NCBI GenBank assembly: GCA_028710885.1
Contig: JAQTTG010000004.1
Location: 186,001 to 250,000 of the forward strand
Reading direction: 5' to 3'
DNA from: Sulfuricurvum sp.
GTDB taxonomy: Bacteria > Campylobacterota > Campylobacteria > Campylobacterales > Sulfurimonadaceae
DNA: 64,000 nucleotides
The translations under genes and the position numbers were made by a program. The notes under the pieces are model-generated. The model had not been told where the DNA came from and did no database searches. It saw nothing but the letters and a program-made list of their open reading frames with translations. Position 1 is the first letter of the stretch. Each line of letters opens with the position of its first letter. This document shows positions 1 to 11,276 of the stretch, piece after piece.

Positions 1-543
1 GGCGATGAGCATGCTATCAGTGAGCTCACAACATCACTAAATGCAATCTCTACCGAATTATCAACGCGTCAACAACAAGGGCTGACTGTAAAAAACATTA
101 CTCTCTTAATATCGCAATATAAATCTGAGACAGCCTTAATAAGCAACAAATTTCTCCCCTATCTAAAAAAAATGAGTCAATACGATCACTATGAACAAGT
201 GCACGAAAACAAATTTATAACGGCTATAGACCAGATTGGTCTGTATGAGCTGAAAACTTCCTATCATGAACTAAACAAACTGCGTACAGACTTTATCAAA
301 GAACCATCAGAAGCTAGAAAAGCCGCGTATGAAATGCAGGCAGGGAAAATAAAGCAGATCATCAGCGAACTGTATCTTGATGCTAAAATCGAAAAACCTT
401 TATTTGATTATTTGACTATCCACAAACTCTATTTTGAAACCCTTAGCTCTGCATATAATGATACCGGATATGAGTCTATACACCACCTTAGAACTAATAG
501 CTATGCTATTAAAACGGAGTTACAACTTCTTCCTATTCTCTAA
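1..543 (+). CDS. hypothetical protein, 5'-truncated by window edge
   Basis: Reading frame 1 is open from base 1 through the stop at 543; the ORF-track ATG at 172 is probably internal. No family recognised. Confidence 0.6.
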   Translation, partial: GDEHAISELTTSLNAISTELSTRQQQGLTVKNITLLISQYKSETALISNKFLPYLKKMSQYDHYEQVHENKFITAIDQIGLYELKTSYHELNKLRTDFIKEPSEARKAAYEMQAGKIKQIISELYLDAKIEKPLFDYLTIHKLYFETLSSAYNDTGYESIHHLRTNSYAIKTELQLLPIL

Positions 544-545
544 CT

Positions 546-740
546 ATGGAATATTCCTTGCTTCATGACAAAAAATCACGCTTAGGAGCCTGCATGAAAT
601 TTATGGATAAAATTGAACTAGTTGTAAAACTAAAAGAAAAAATTGTTGAAGCTAAAGCTTCAAATGAAGCTCTAGCACTACAATTACAAGCTCTATTAGA
701 TCAAATCATCAATAACCCGCAAAACTCTCCTGCAATTTAA
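546..740 (+). CDS. hypothetical small protein, probable coiled coil
   Basis: 64-aa ORF directly following the previous CDS with a 2-nt gap; heptad-like KLKEKIVEAKASNEALALQLQALL. Confidence 0.5.
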   Translation: MEYSLLHDKKSRLGACMKFMDKIELVVKLKEKIVEAKASNEALALQLQALLDQIINNPQNSPAI

Positions 741-743
741 CAC

Positions 744-770
744 AACAAGCACATATTTAAGGTGCTTGTT
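744..770. terminator. possible terminator hairpin
   Basis: Perfect 9-bp inverted repeat AACAAGCAC...GTGCTTGTT just after the stop at 740; no strong U-tract. Confidence 0.3.
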
Positions 771-806
771 ATCTACCTATACGTATAATTACGCCCTCTA
801 CAAAAT

Positions 807-896
807 GGACGAGTAGGAAAGCGGCTGAATCCACCTCCCTGCTAAGGAGACGTACTGGCAACGGTACCGAGAGTTCGAATCTCTCCTCGTCCGCCA
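807..896 (+). tRNA. tRNA-Ser (anticodon GCU)
   Basis: Acceptor GGACGAG/CTCGTCC, discriminator G, encoded CCA; anticodon loop CTGCTAA; long variable arm GTACTG-GCAA-CGGTAC; T arm GAGAG-TTCGAAT-CTCTC. Confidence 0.95.
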
Positions 897-1071
897 CAAA
901 CGCCTATTTTAGGCACTTTAAAAGCCATTTTAAAAAATCATAAAATCTCTTACTTACCCAAAATTTTCTATAAATAGAAATTGATATAATAAAAATAGTG
1001 TTAAATTTATGTTTGATAAATTGAAAGATAAAAAGAAGTTTGCAGAAGTTAAAGATTGCCTTTTCTAAAAG

Positions 1072-2670
1072 CTAACTATTGTTAGCAAAATAGTGTGCTA
1101 TTCCTTCAACAAGTCCCTCAACCAATGAATGTTGGTATTTTTCATCAGCAATACGCGAAGACTCGGCGGGATGACTTATATAACCAACTTCGACAAGAAC
1201 TGCAGGCATTTGTGCACCAACCAATACCCAAAAAGGTGCTTCTCTTACATTATTATCTTTTACATTTTGAAATTGCTTTCTCAAATTTCCAAGCATCCCT
1301 TTTTGTAAATCAATTGCAAGTTTATTGGATGCAATAATTTTTTCAGTATTCAAAAAATTTAGAAAACTAAGCTTTCCGTATGCTCCCATCTCTCCCATAT
1401 CTTCTGAATTTTCAAGTGCCGCAACTCGCATTGCACGTTCGCTACGGCCAGGTGAAAGATAATACGTTTCAATACCCTGAGCACCTAATGGATCAGATGT
1501 TTTTGGAATTGAATTCGCATGAACCGAAACAAATAAATCAGCCCCTTTATCATTGGCATATTTAGTTCGATCTTTGAGCTCAATAAAAGTATCATTACTA
1601 CGCGTCATATGGACAATATATCCTTGATCTTTTAATCGCTGGGCAAGTTCAGTTCCAATCTCCAAAACAATATCTTTTTCCATGTATCCATTGCCGGTAG
1701 CACCACTATCTTTTCCACCATGGCCGGGGTCAATGACAATGATTTTTTTACTTCTATCTCGTGAAGCAATATTAATAAGAGGTGGGAGTGCTGCAATAAG
1801 TGGTGGTTCTTGAACTTCAGTTTTTATCGGCGGAGTACTCGCCAAGGGTGGAGTGTTTTTCGGTGAATCTAATGCAAGATCAATAAATAACGTTGTACCA
1901 TTAATACTAGGTCTGACAGAAATCGCTTGATTATGCTCAATAACCAAACGCAAAGTTTTCGAATCAAATTGTGCCATTTTAATGCGGTTAATATTTTGAT
2001 GCTCTAATGTCTGGCTCTTTGAAAGGGTTGAAGAATCAATATCAATGATATATCTAAATCGCTGTTTATCCGCCTCAATTATTTTAGACATATGAATATC
2101 ATTTGTCCGAATTTGCGTATCAAATTGTAGTTCTAACCCAGAATTTTTCCATTGTGTATCTAAAAGTCGATGGCGCATAGTCATAGTGACTTCCCCATTT
2201 TGCTTGATTAGTTCAGGTTTTAACATCTTTTCAGGATCAGGAGTCGTAAACTTACTCACAATAGAAGATGGTTTTAATGTTTTATCATAAACTACACTAG
2301 GAACATTAGAAATACCATCGCTGTTTTGTGTTGGAAAGATTAAAGGTTTTATAGATTGAGCATCATTATTTTTTGTAATCGGTTTTATTTTAGCCAAATC
2401 ACTTGCATATTTCGAAACATCAATCCCAAGCTTGTCTCCTGCTTTTACAATTTCAACCAAAGCATCTTGAGCCATAGGGTTATTTTTTTCTAAAATAGCC
2501 CGAAGATAAATTGTCTTACATTCATTGTACCCACGGAATTGTTCTATTTCATCACTACTCTCTAATGATTTTTTTGCTGCTTCCAAACGCATAGTATCAT
2601 CTGAACCCATCACAGAAGTTACTAATAAAAATGCTAAGAGTAATAACCGAATCAACACGTGAAAGCTCAC
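1072..2670 (-). CDS. N-acetylmuramoyl-L-alanine amidase (AmiA/B/C family, Amidase_3)
   Basis: Signal peptide, AMIN-like region, then IVIDPGHGGKDSGATG...E...SVHANS...VLVEVGYISHP amidase_3 motifs. Confidence 0.9.
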   Translation of the reverse strand: MSFHVLIRLLLLAFLLVTSVMGSDDTMRLEAAKKSLESSDEIEQFRGYNECKTIYLRAILEKNNPMAQDALVEIVKAGDKLGIDVSKYASDLAKIKPITKNNDAQSIKPLIFPTQNSDGISNVPSVVYDKTLKPSSIVSKFTTPDPEKMLKPELIKQNGEVTMTMRHRLLDTQWKNSGLELQFDTQIRTNDIHMSKIIEADKQRFRYIIDIDSSTLSKSQTLEHQNINRIKMAQFDSKTLRLVIEHNQAISVRPSINGTTLFIDLALDSPKNTPPLASTPPIKTEVQEPPLIAALPPLINIASRDRSKKIIVIDPGHGGKDSGATGNGYMEKDIVLEIGTELAQRLKDQGYIVHMTRSNDTFIELKDRTKYANDKGADLFVSVHANSIPKTSDPLGAQGIETYYLSPGRSERAMRVAALENSEDMGEMGAYGKLSFLNFLNTEKIIASNKLAIDLQKGMLGNLRKQFQNVKDNNVREAPFWVLVGAQMPAVLVEVGYISHPAESSRIADEKYQHSLVEGLVEGIAHYFANNS

Positions 2671-3758
2671 TCCCCTTGAGTCAGTTTTTCCATCAATTCT
2701 TTGACGGAGATAATTTTTTCTATGCGATAGCCATTGCTACCGGAAAAAAACAATCCAAATTCGACATCACCGTTATACGCATCACTCAATCTATCGGCAA
2801 TACAGAACCCTACCTCTTTAGCTTCTACACCTCTATTGCATGGTGCAACGCAATTAGAAATACATTTAATAGATGGACCGGTACGCGTATCGATAAGATT
2901 ACGCAAGTTTGTCCGTACACCACGAGCAGGATAACCTACCGGTGATTTCATCAAAGTAATATCTTCTTCTTTGGCATCAATAAGAACTTGTTTAAAATTT
3001 TCATGCGCATCACACTCATATGTACCGATAAAACGGGTTCCCATCTGCACACCAACTGCTCCTAATGCCATCATTTCATCAATATCATTTTTATCCCAGA
3101 CACCGCCTGCAGCTATTACTGGTATATTACCCCATAAAGCAGCTTCTTCTACTACAGGACGCACAAGATTTTCAAGTTGAAACTCTTCCATAGTACACTG
3201 TTCATATGTAAACCCTTGATGCCCACCGCTTTTTGGTCCTTCTAACACTACAGCATCAGGAAGACGGTTATAGCGCTTTTGCCAACGTTTACAAATAATA
3301 GAAAGTGCTTTTGCCGAAGATACAATCGGAACAAGTGCAACATCAGGATAATCAGCCGTAAATTCAGGCATATTAGTAGGCAGACCTGCACCCGTAATAA
3401 TTATATCAATTCCCGCTTCACACGCATCCGCAACTACCCGTCCATAATCATTGATTGCATATAAAATATTACACGCTAGTGGAGCATCACCACAAATTTT
3501 TCGTGCATTTTCTACAATAGCTATAAGCCCTTTTTTAGAATAGAAATTTTCTGCATCTAATGGTCTATTAGCGATCAATTTATCCGCGTAAGCTTTGTTT
3601 TCATAATATCCAGTACCAACAGAACTGACAACACCCAGTCCACCTTCAAGAGAAACCGTCCCGGCCAAGCGGTCCCAGCTAATACCAACACCCATTCCAC
3701 CTTGAACAATCGGAATCCGAATAGTATGTTTGCCTATTTGAATTGGGTTAAAGCTCAT
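2667..3758 (-). CDS. NAD(P)H-dependent flavin oxidoreductase / nitronate monooxygenase family
   Basis: PIVQGGMGVGIS, VIAAGGVWDKNDI, ALGAVGVQMGTRFIGT motifs; 4-nt overlaps with both neighbours. Confidence 0.85.
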   Translation of the reverse strand: MSFNPIQIGKHTIRIPIVQGGMGVGISWDRLAGTVSLEGGLGVVSSVGTGYYENKAYADKLIANRPLDAENFYSKKGLIAIVENARKICGDAPLACNILYAINDYGRVVADACEAGIDIIITGAGLPTNMPEFTADYPDVALVPIVSSAKALSIICKRWQKRYNRLPDAVVLEGPKSGGHQGFTYEQCTMEEFQLENLVRPVVEEAALWGNIPVIAAGGVWDKNDIDEMMALGAVGVQMGTRFIGTYECDAHENFKQVLIDAKEEDITLMKSPVGYPARGVRTNLRNLIDTRTGPSIKCISNCVAPCNRGVEAKEVGFCIADRLSDAYNGDVEFGLFFSGSNGYRIEKIISVKELMEKLTQGE

Positions 3759-4957
3759 AGGATTACCTTTAATCGTGCAAATTTTCGTTTACCAACTTGA
3801 AGGATATATTCACCCTCTTCCAGTTGCAATTGTTCATCACTTATTTTTTCTTGATCGATTTTAACAGAGCCTTGCTTAATCTCCCGACGAGATTGCGACG
3901 TAGATGGACTTAATCCACAATCGACAAGTGCTTTTGCTACCCATAGAGGCCCTTGAACTGTAAATTCATCCATTTCACTCGGGATTTCACTCTGTGCATG
4001 AACCCGCTCAAACTCCGCTTGGGCATTTATAGCCGCCTCACGAGAATGAAAACGCTCTGTAATTTCAAGAGCCAGAGCCTCTTTTACTTTTTTCGGATGG
4101 TGTGTTCCGTTTTCAACTCCGACTTTAAGCGCTTCGATTGCATCAAGACTTTGAGTACTCAAAAGTTCATAATAGCGCCACATCAATGTATCGCTGACAC
4201 TGAGAATTTTTCCAAACATCTCATTTGGTTCATCGGCAACAGCAATGTAATTACCCAATGATTTTGACATTTTCTGAACGCCGTCAAGCCCCTCTAAAAT
4301 CGGCATCATAAGGACTGCTTGCTCTTTGCCGATCTCATAAACACGTTGTAAATGGCGCCCCATTAGAAGATTGAATTTCTGATCTGTTCCGCCGATCTCG
4401 ATATCACTCCCCAGATGAACACTGTCATATCCTTGGAGAAGCGGATACAAAAATTCACTGATAGAGATTGAGATTCCCGCTTTATGCCGTTTGTCAAAAT
4501 CATCTCTCTCCAGCATACGAGCCACGTTATAGGTCGTGGTCAGTTCCAGCATACCTGCCGCACCGAGCGGATTGATCCAGTCGGCATTGAAAACAACGGT
4601 TGTTTTTTCGGGATCAAGAATTTTGAATACTTGGGTCTTATAACTTTGGGCATTTTCCTGAATCTGTGCCGGAAGCAATTTTTTACGGGTTTCGCTTTTC
4701 CCCGTAGGGTCACCGATTTGAGCCGTGAAATCGCCGATCAAAAACTGGATGTGTCCTCCAAATTTTTGAAATGCGGCGAGTTTTTGAAGCAATACCGTAT
4801 GTCCCAAATGTAGATCGGGAGCTGTGGGGTCAAATCCCGCTTTGACGGTATACGTTTCCCCTTTTTCAAAATAATTTTTAAGTAATATCTCAAGACGTGC
4901 TTCGTCAATTATCTCGGCAGTTCCGCGTCTAATTTCTCGTAATGCTGTTTGAATCAT
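3755..4957 (-). CDS. tyrS: tyrosyl-tRNA synthetase
   Basis: PTAPDLHLGHT (HIGH-like) and KMSKSLGN (KMSKS) motifs, C-terminal S4 domain. Confidence 0.95.
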   Translation of the reverse strand: MIQTALREIRRGTAEIIDEARLEILLKNYFEKGETYTVKAGFDPTAPDLHLGHTVLLQKLAAFQKFGGHIQFLIGDFTAQIGDPTGKSETRKKLLPAQIQENAQSYKTQVFKILDPEKTTVVFNADWINPLGAAGMLELTTTYNVARMLERDDFDKRHKAGISISISEFLYPLLQGYDSVHLGSDIEIGGTDQKFNLLMGRHLQRVYEIGKEQAVLMMPILEGLDGVQKMSKSLGNYIAVADEPNEMFGKILSVSDTLMWRYYELLSTQSLDAIEALKVGVENGTHHPKKVKEALALEITERFHSREAAINAQAEFERVHAQSEIPSEMDEFTVQGPLWVAKALVDCGLSPSTSQSRREIKQGSVKIDQEKISDEQLQLEEGEYILQVGKRKFARLKVIL

Positions 4958-4960
4958 GAT

Positions 4961-7120
4961 TTATCCTTGGTTTCGGTACGCATCATCGGTCCGAAAAAAT
5001 TGTATGATTTTCCCTTTTTTTTCCAATTTGGAGCGAAGACGATTAATATCAGCTTCCAAAGTTTGAAATTCCATTTCACAATATTGTGTATGTTCTGACT
5101 TCTCTTTTCCAAGCTCAATACTATTGATATCTGAGCCCATTTTTGCCATGTATGTAAGCAAATCAGCTAAAGCCCCTTGTGCACTTTGCATACTTATGAT
5201 GAGATGATACCGATAGTATTGCTGGGCTCTCCATCGGACAAATAACATGGGAATTTTTTGATCGATCATTCCCGCAGCATGTTTACACATTTTATGATGA
5301 ACATGCGCTTTTGAATCTTGCATAAATGCGACGATCTCATCTCCTGTTTTAGGATGACAGCAATAATCAAAAACAGCATCACTGACACTAAAATTGGAAT
5401 AAACTTCCAAAGAAGCAAAAACATATGGTTTGACTTTAAAACGATTTCGTGATAAAAAAGCACTAAAGCGATTATTCTCTCCCATTTCCTGAGTAAAACG
5501 GTTCACAGTCTCTTTGAGTAAATCAAGCTCACTTGGAATACGATGACGTTGCTCCTCTAAGTGTGTCTCTTTGAACAACTCATCTATTCTGGAAGAACTC
5601 AAAGCAAAAATACTCATCATAATGTTAACACCACTTTCGGTATCGATAGCTCGAATACGCTGGTTGCAGTTAGCACGCATACTTGCTTTTGCACGTGATG
5701 TTTTTACCGCATCAATCCAACTGCATCGATTAATCTTTTTTGCCCCTGTTGTAATCTTAACGATATCGCCATTATGTAGTTCACTGAGCAATGATGCTTT
5801 TTCTTTATTAATCAAACACCCCTCAGCACTGTCTCCGATCTCAGTATGAACTGCATACGCAAAGTCGAGACATACTGCACCGCGCGGAAGTGTAAATGGC
5901 TTACCTTTTGGTGAAAAAACACTAATGTCTTCACTAAAAAGATCATTTTTAATTAGTTCATAAAATGCTTCAACCGATTCATTTTGGTACTGTAAATTAT
6001 GGAGCCAATCAAGACTGATCGGATTATTACCACCACTTTTATATTTCCAGTGTGCTGCAACACCAAGTTCCGCCGTTTTATGCATTTCATAAGTACGAAT
6101 TTGCACCTCAAAAATAGCCGTTGAATCAAATACACTGGTATGAAGCGTCTGATAACCATTCTCTTTTGGTATGGCAATATAGTCTTTGAAACGAGAACTA
6201 AGAGGCTGAAAATTAAGATGAACCATACCAAAAACACGATAACAATCAATCGGTTTCTTAACAATAATCCGAACGGCTAATAGATCCAGTATTTCATCAA
6301 TACTAATCCCTTTTCGCTGCATTTTGAGATAAATCGAATAATGATGCTTGACACGACTTAAGATTTCAAAATCTTCTTGACAAAACCCATTTTCAAGCAT
6401 CATTTTGGTCAATTTATTACAAAATTCACTCAAACGTGCTGTTATTGATCGATAGTTTTCTTCTAAATAGAGATCAATCGCCCTTTTATCTTCGAAAAAG
6501 AGGTATTGGAAACTTAAATCTTCAAGTAAATTTTTAAGAAATGATATCCCTAAACGGTGCGCTACCGGAGCATAAACCACGAGTGTTTCTTCAGCAATAC
6601 GATGCTGTTTTGCAGGAGAAAGTGCCCCTAATGTCAACATATTATGCAAACGGTCACAAAGCTTAACAACCAAAACTCTAACATCTTCAATTGAAGCAAT
6701 CAACATTTTTCGAAATGACAATGCCGAAACAACCAATTTTTCATCCGAATTTGATGGAATCAACTCAGCATCACGTATCGTATCGATTTTTGTAAGCCCT
6801 TCGACTAAATGGGCAACATCCGTGCCATAATCACGAGAGACATCTTCAATTGTAATATGCGTATCTTCCACAATATCATGAAGCAGTGCAGCGATAACCA
6901 TTGCTTCGTCACCCGTTATATTAGCAACAATTGATGCGACTAAAACGGGATGAACGATATATGGTTCTCCGCTTTTACGAAATTGATTTTGATGGGCTTG
7001 TTTAGAAAAGGCTAATGCATGCTCAATAGCCTCTGAAGTATGAATGTTGCTATAAAGGTGCGAAATTGCACCTTCAACATCATTGATGCGGGTAATTTTC
7101 TCTATATCAATAGCGTTCAA
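4961..7120 (-). CDS. spoT: bifunctional (p)ppGpp synthetase/hydrolase (RelA/SpoT)
   Basis: HD domain (AALLHDIVEDT), synthetase region (YRVFGMVHLNFQPLSSRFKDYIAIPKENGYQTLHTSVF), TGS domain, ACT-like C terminus. Confidence 0.95.
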   Translation of the reverse strand: MNAIDIEKITRINDVEGAISHLYSNIHTSEAIEHALAFSKQAHQNQFRKSGEPYIVHPVLVASIVANITGDEAMVIAALLHDIVEDTHITIEDVSRDYGTDVAHLVEGLTKIDTIRDAELIPSNSDEKLVVSALSFRKMLIASIEDVRVLVVKLCDRLHNMLTLGALSPAKQHRIAEETLVVYAPVAHRLGISFLKNLLEDLSFQYLFFEDKRAIDLYLEENYRSITARLSEFCNKLTKMMLENGFCQEDFEILSRVKHHYSIYLKMQRKGISIDEILDLLAVRIIVKKPIDCYRVFGMVHLNFQPLSSRFKDYIAIPKENGYQTLHTSVFDSTAIFEVQIRTYEMHKTAELGVAAHWKYKSGGNNPISLDWLHNLQYQNESVEAFYELIKNDLFSEDISVFSPKGKPFTLPRGAVCLDFAYAVHTEIGDSAEGCLINKEKASLLSELHNGDIVKITTGAKKINRCSWIDAVKTSRAKASMRANCNQRIRAIDTESGVNIMMSIFALSSSRIDELFKETHLEEQRHRIPSELDLLKETVNRFTQEMGENNRFSAFLSRNRFKVKPYVFASLEVYSNFSVSDAVFDYCCHPKTGDEIVAFMQDSKAHVHHKMCKHAAGMIDQKIPMLFVRWRAQQYYRYHLIISMQSAQGALADLLTYMAKMGSDINSIELGKEKSEHTQYCEMEFQTLEADINRLRSKLEKKGKIIQFFRTDDAYRNQG

Positions 7121-7139
7121 TGATGCGGCTTTAAAAAAA

Positions 7140-7355
7140 TTAGGCTTTGTCTACAAAACCTTTGATAGTGATATGCCCCTCGGCAATCTCCATCAAAGCG
7201 ATATCAGCCGTTTTAGCTTTTTTTATATCAACATTTAGTTTTGTGGTGGCACCGTTCAAAAGTTCTTCTGAACGTTTCGCAACTGCGATTGCCAATTGGT
7301 AACGGTCTACATTTGCTGTTTCAAGCGCTTTCGCGGTAAGTTGTTCGAGTCTCAT
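7140..7355 (-). CDS. rpoZ: DNA-directed RNA polymerase omega subunit
   Basis: MRLEQLTAKALETANVDRYQLAIAVAKRSEELLNG; start set at the internal Met of ORF 7140..7499 because the longer form overlaps pyrH. Confidence 0.9.
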   Translation of the reverse strand: MRLEQLTAKALETANVDRYQLAIAVAKRSEELLNGATTKLNVDIKKAKTADIALMEIAEGHITIKGFVDKA

Positions 7356-7374
7356 TTTTTTCCTTTTGAGAGAT

Positions 7375-8118
<744 letters not shown>

Positions 8119-8180
8119 TTATCGTCGCTTTAAGGTTGCTTTGATTACACTAATGTATTAAAGAAAACAGGAAAAGACAG

Positions 8181-9503
8181 GTGAACTTTTTTGATCGTAT
8201 CTTCTTTTGGCTTACACCACCTAAAAAAGAGCACCCAATCATCTATGGCAGAGGGATACATGCCCTTCCAAACCCAGATGAAAAAGAACTTTTTGAAAAA
8301 GCGTCTGATGCTTTTATACAAGGTGATATTCTCAGTGGATATGAGCAATTTTTAACTTCATTGATTCACAAAGAGCTCTTTTTATCCCATTTTACCATCG
8401 AAAAAAAAGAGGATTCAATCCATTTTATCTTAATTCAAGGTTGTGCATTAATCAAAGGTGTAATTACTCAAAAATTTTGCGAAGCCCATGCTGATATTGC
8501 TCGTTCTAAAGAACTTCATGTAGCACTTAAACGCCGCTTTTTAGAACGTAATTTTCAACTCACCTATTGTCGTTTCAGTGACGTAAATGGGGTAATAAAA
8601 CTCTCTATAAAATTTGACAATGCAACAATAACGCCTCAAAAAATATTTTTCCCTTTACGGGAAATTGCCCTCAATGCTGATTTTGAAAAAGAGTTTATTT
8701 CAAGTGAATTTGATGAATCGGTGCTCCTTGATTATGATCATATTCTAAAAATTGAACCGGAAAAAGTTATCAGGCTCTATTCTATTATGCAAAAATGGAT
8801 CAAAGAGACCAAGCAAAGCCTCATCGGCCTTTTATCAAATGACAATACAGGCATGGCCTCTTTTAGCTATTTGTCCCTTCTCCTTCAGATTGATTATCTC
8901 ATTCTTCCGCATAAAAAAATGGCAAAAAATATTAATGAAAAAATCAATGGCTACTTTATTGATGATGAAAAGTTGACCGAAGATAAAAATGCCGACTTGG
9001 AGAATTACCTTAATGAATTAGAAACAATGAATATAGAATCATTTTCAACACAACTTTACGATTCAGCCTATACTTTTTCCCCTTATGATCAGGCTATGCA
9101 TGATGAAATTTCTGCTTTTATCGATGAATCCTTAAACAAAGTACGCTGGTATAAAAATAATCGCACTAATTATGTCATTAGTGTAATTTATCGCTATATT
9201 GCTCTCTATACTCTCTATAATTACGGACTACATCCTTCACTGCGAGCACTGTTTCATCTTCATGTCGAAATTTATACGGGTGATTTTTTTAAAGATGCAG
9301 GTGAAATACCGCTTTATGATCCTATAACTCGGACATTTAAACAAGCACTAATAGATCAACGGATCAATGAAGCCATTGCCCCTTATACAAACCGATACAA
9401 AGGGCTACGAAATTTTTCTACCCTTCTAAATTACAGTGATTTGGATCATTTTAGCCACAGTTTTTACCTTCAAATAAAAAATCTCGACTATACGGAAGTC
9501 TAA
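8181..9503 (+). CDS. hypothetical protein (GTG start)
   Basis: 440-aa ORF, 2-nt gap to the downstream protease gene; no recognised domain. Confidence 0.75.
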   Translation: MNFFDRIFFWLTPPKKEHPIIYGRGIHALPNPDEKELFEKASDAFIQGDILSGYEQFLTSLIHKELFLSHFTIEKKEDSIHFILIQGCALIKGVITQKFCEAHADIARSKELHVALKRRFLERNFQLTYCRFSDVNGVIKLSIKFDNATITPQKIFFPLREIALNADFEKEFISSEFDESVLLDYDHILKIEPEKVIRLYSIMQKWIKETKQSLIGLLSNDNTGMASFSYLSLLLQIDYLILPHKKMAKNINEKINGYFIDDEKLTEDKNADLENYLNELETMNIESFSTQLYDSAYTFSPYDQAMHDEISAFIDESLNKVRWYKNNRTNYVISVIYRYIALYTLYNYGLHPSLRALFHLHVEIYTGDFFKDAGEIPLYDPITRTFKQALIDQRINEAIAPYTNRYKGLRNFSTLLNYSDLDHFSHSFYLQIKNLDYTEV

Positions 9504-9505
9504 AG

Positions 9506-10603
9506 GTGAATACAGCTACGCAAAAAATGGTAGAACAAACAATCGAAAGCATTGTTCAAATTACTAATCCCTACGGAAGTGGAAGCGGTTTTTTGATTGA
9601 TGGGCTTATCATTACAAATTCACATGTTGTCAGTGGTTTAAAAGAGGTATTGATTAGCACCAAAACCCTTCCTAAGACTCTCGCTTCTGTCATCTATGAT
9701 GATCCGGCATATGATCTTGCTTTTATTCATTCTCCCATACCAATCGAACACAAAAATCCTCTAGTTCTCTCAGAAATACCTGTACAAGATGGGGATGGAG
9801 TTATCGCAATCGGTCATCCATATGGACTTAACTATTCTACGACAGAAGGGATTGTCTCCAAAGCATCCAGATTACAGGGGGAAGTTGAATACATCCAGTT
9901 TGATGCTGCCATAAATCCCGGAAATAGTGGTGGACCGCTGCTTAATGAATCGGCAGAAGTGATTGGTGTGAATACATTTATCATACAAAACTCAAATAAT
10001 CTGGGGTTTGCCCTCCCTGCTTACACACTCAAAGAGGCTCTAAATCAATTTTCTACCAAAAATCATACGAATGTAATTCGCTGTATTTCTTGTAAAAATT
10101 TAATTCTTGAAGAAGCTATCCAAAATGACTACTGTCCTAAATGCGGCACAAAACTTGAAGTAGCAAAACGTAGACGTGAAGGATATAAACCTTCTGGTAT
10201 TGTGGCATTGATCGAAAAAATATTGGGAACACTGGGTATTAATGTCACTCTCTCTCGAAGAAGTCAACGAAGTTGGAGATTTGAGAGTATATCAAGCCGA
10301 ATCGATATCAATTATTATGATAATGGAATCATTATCGCTGATTCTGCTCTATGTCGTATTCCGCAAGAAAATATTGAATCAATCTATAACTATCTGCTAA
10401 GTGAAAATACAAAACTCGATTGGCTTCAATTTTCAATTAATGAGAATACGGTTTTTCTCTCTTACGTTGTTGTTGACTCATCTCTTAGCGAAGAATATGG
10501 AATTTCATCATTGCGGAAACTGTTTGATAGTGCACCCTTATATCAGAAACTGCTTCTCGATCGGTTTAAAGCTCTTGAACCGAAGTTTGATGAGTTTGAA
10601 TAA
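9506..10603 (+). CDS. trypsin-like serine protease (HtrA/DegP-like catalytic domain) with C-terminal zinc ribbon
   Basis: Catalytic motifs TNSHVV, DDPAYDLAF, NPGNSGGPLL; zinc ribbon CISCKN...CPKCG; no PDZ domain and no signal peptide visible; GTG start. Confidence 0.88.
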   Translation: MNTATQKMVEQTIESIVQITNPYGSGSGFLIDGLIITNSHVVSGLKEVLISTKTLPKTLASVIYDDPAYDLAFIHSPIPIEHKNPLVLSEIPVQDGDGVIAIGHPYGLNYSTTEGIVSKASRLQGEVEYIQFDAAINPGNSGGPLLNESAEVIGVNTFIIQNSNNLGFALPAYTLKEALNQFSTKNHTNVIRCISCKNLILEEAIQNDYCPKCGTKLEVAKRRREGYKPSGIVALIEKILGTLGINVTLSRRSQRSWRFESISSRIDINYYDNGIIIADSALCRIPQENIESIYNYLLSENTKLDWLQFSINENTVFLSYVVVDSSLSEEYGISSLRKLFDSAPLYQKLLLDRFKALEPKFDEFE

Positions 10604-11186
10604 GCCGTGACACCTCTTCTTTTTGAGGAAAATCGGCACCCATACTGATAATAAATGATGAGGCTTCTTGAAGTGTAAGCGTTGTTTTTTTAATCAATGT
10701 CTCATCAACGAGAACTGTATATCCACTCGTCGGATTCGGCGAAGTTGGGATAAAAACAACACAGATATTTTCATGACGGTTCAGCAAGTAAGCCGGTACC
10801 CATAACCCCTCTTTGGGATATTCTACCAAAACCACCTCTTTTTTCGTCCCGTCATCACCGCCACTGAGCATCGCGGCAAGTTTTTTGGATACTGAATAGA
10901 CCGAACGAATCGCAGGAATTTTTTCGAAAGTTGTGTCGATCATGGAGATAAAAATAGATCGGCCGTATTTCTCGATCGAAAATCCTAAAAGGGCAAAGAT
11001 ACCAACAACCCCGCCCATCAATGCCAATGTTACTTCAAAAGAATCAGTGTAATAATGCAATGACAAATAAGCACTGACCCCTAGATTTTTAAGATAATTG
11101 ACTACCACTATGACTAAAATCAAAGGAAAAAGTGAAAGTGCTCCAACAAAGATATAACGAAGAAATAGTTTAATGTTTGCACTCAT
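10566..11186 (-). CDS. DUF502 family membrane protein
   Basis: Start set at MSANIKLFLRYIFVGALSLFPL; two TM segments, YSVSKKLAAML and VFIPTSPNPTSGYTV typical of DUF502. Confidence 0.85.
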   Translation of the reverse strand: MSANIKLFLRYIFVGALSLFPLILVIVVVNYLKNLGVSAYLSLHYYTDSFEVTLALMGGVVGIFALLGFSIEKYGRSIFISMIDTTFEKIPAIRSVYSVSKKLAAMLSGGDDGTKKEVVLVEYPKEGLWVPAYLLNRHENICVVFIPTSPNPTSGYTVLVDETLIKKTTLTLQEASSFIISMGADFPQKEEVSRLIQTHQTSVQEL

Positions 11187-11276
11187 GTAAGTAAACCTTT
11201 TTAATATGACAAATTGCGGAATTATAGAATAGATTTTGAAAGAGTTTACTACAATATCACAACTACAGGAGATACC

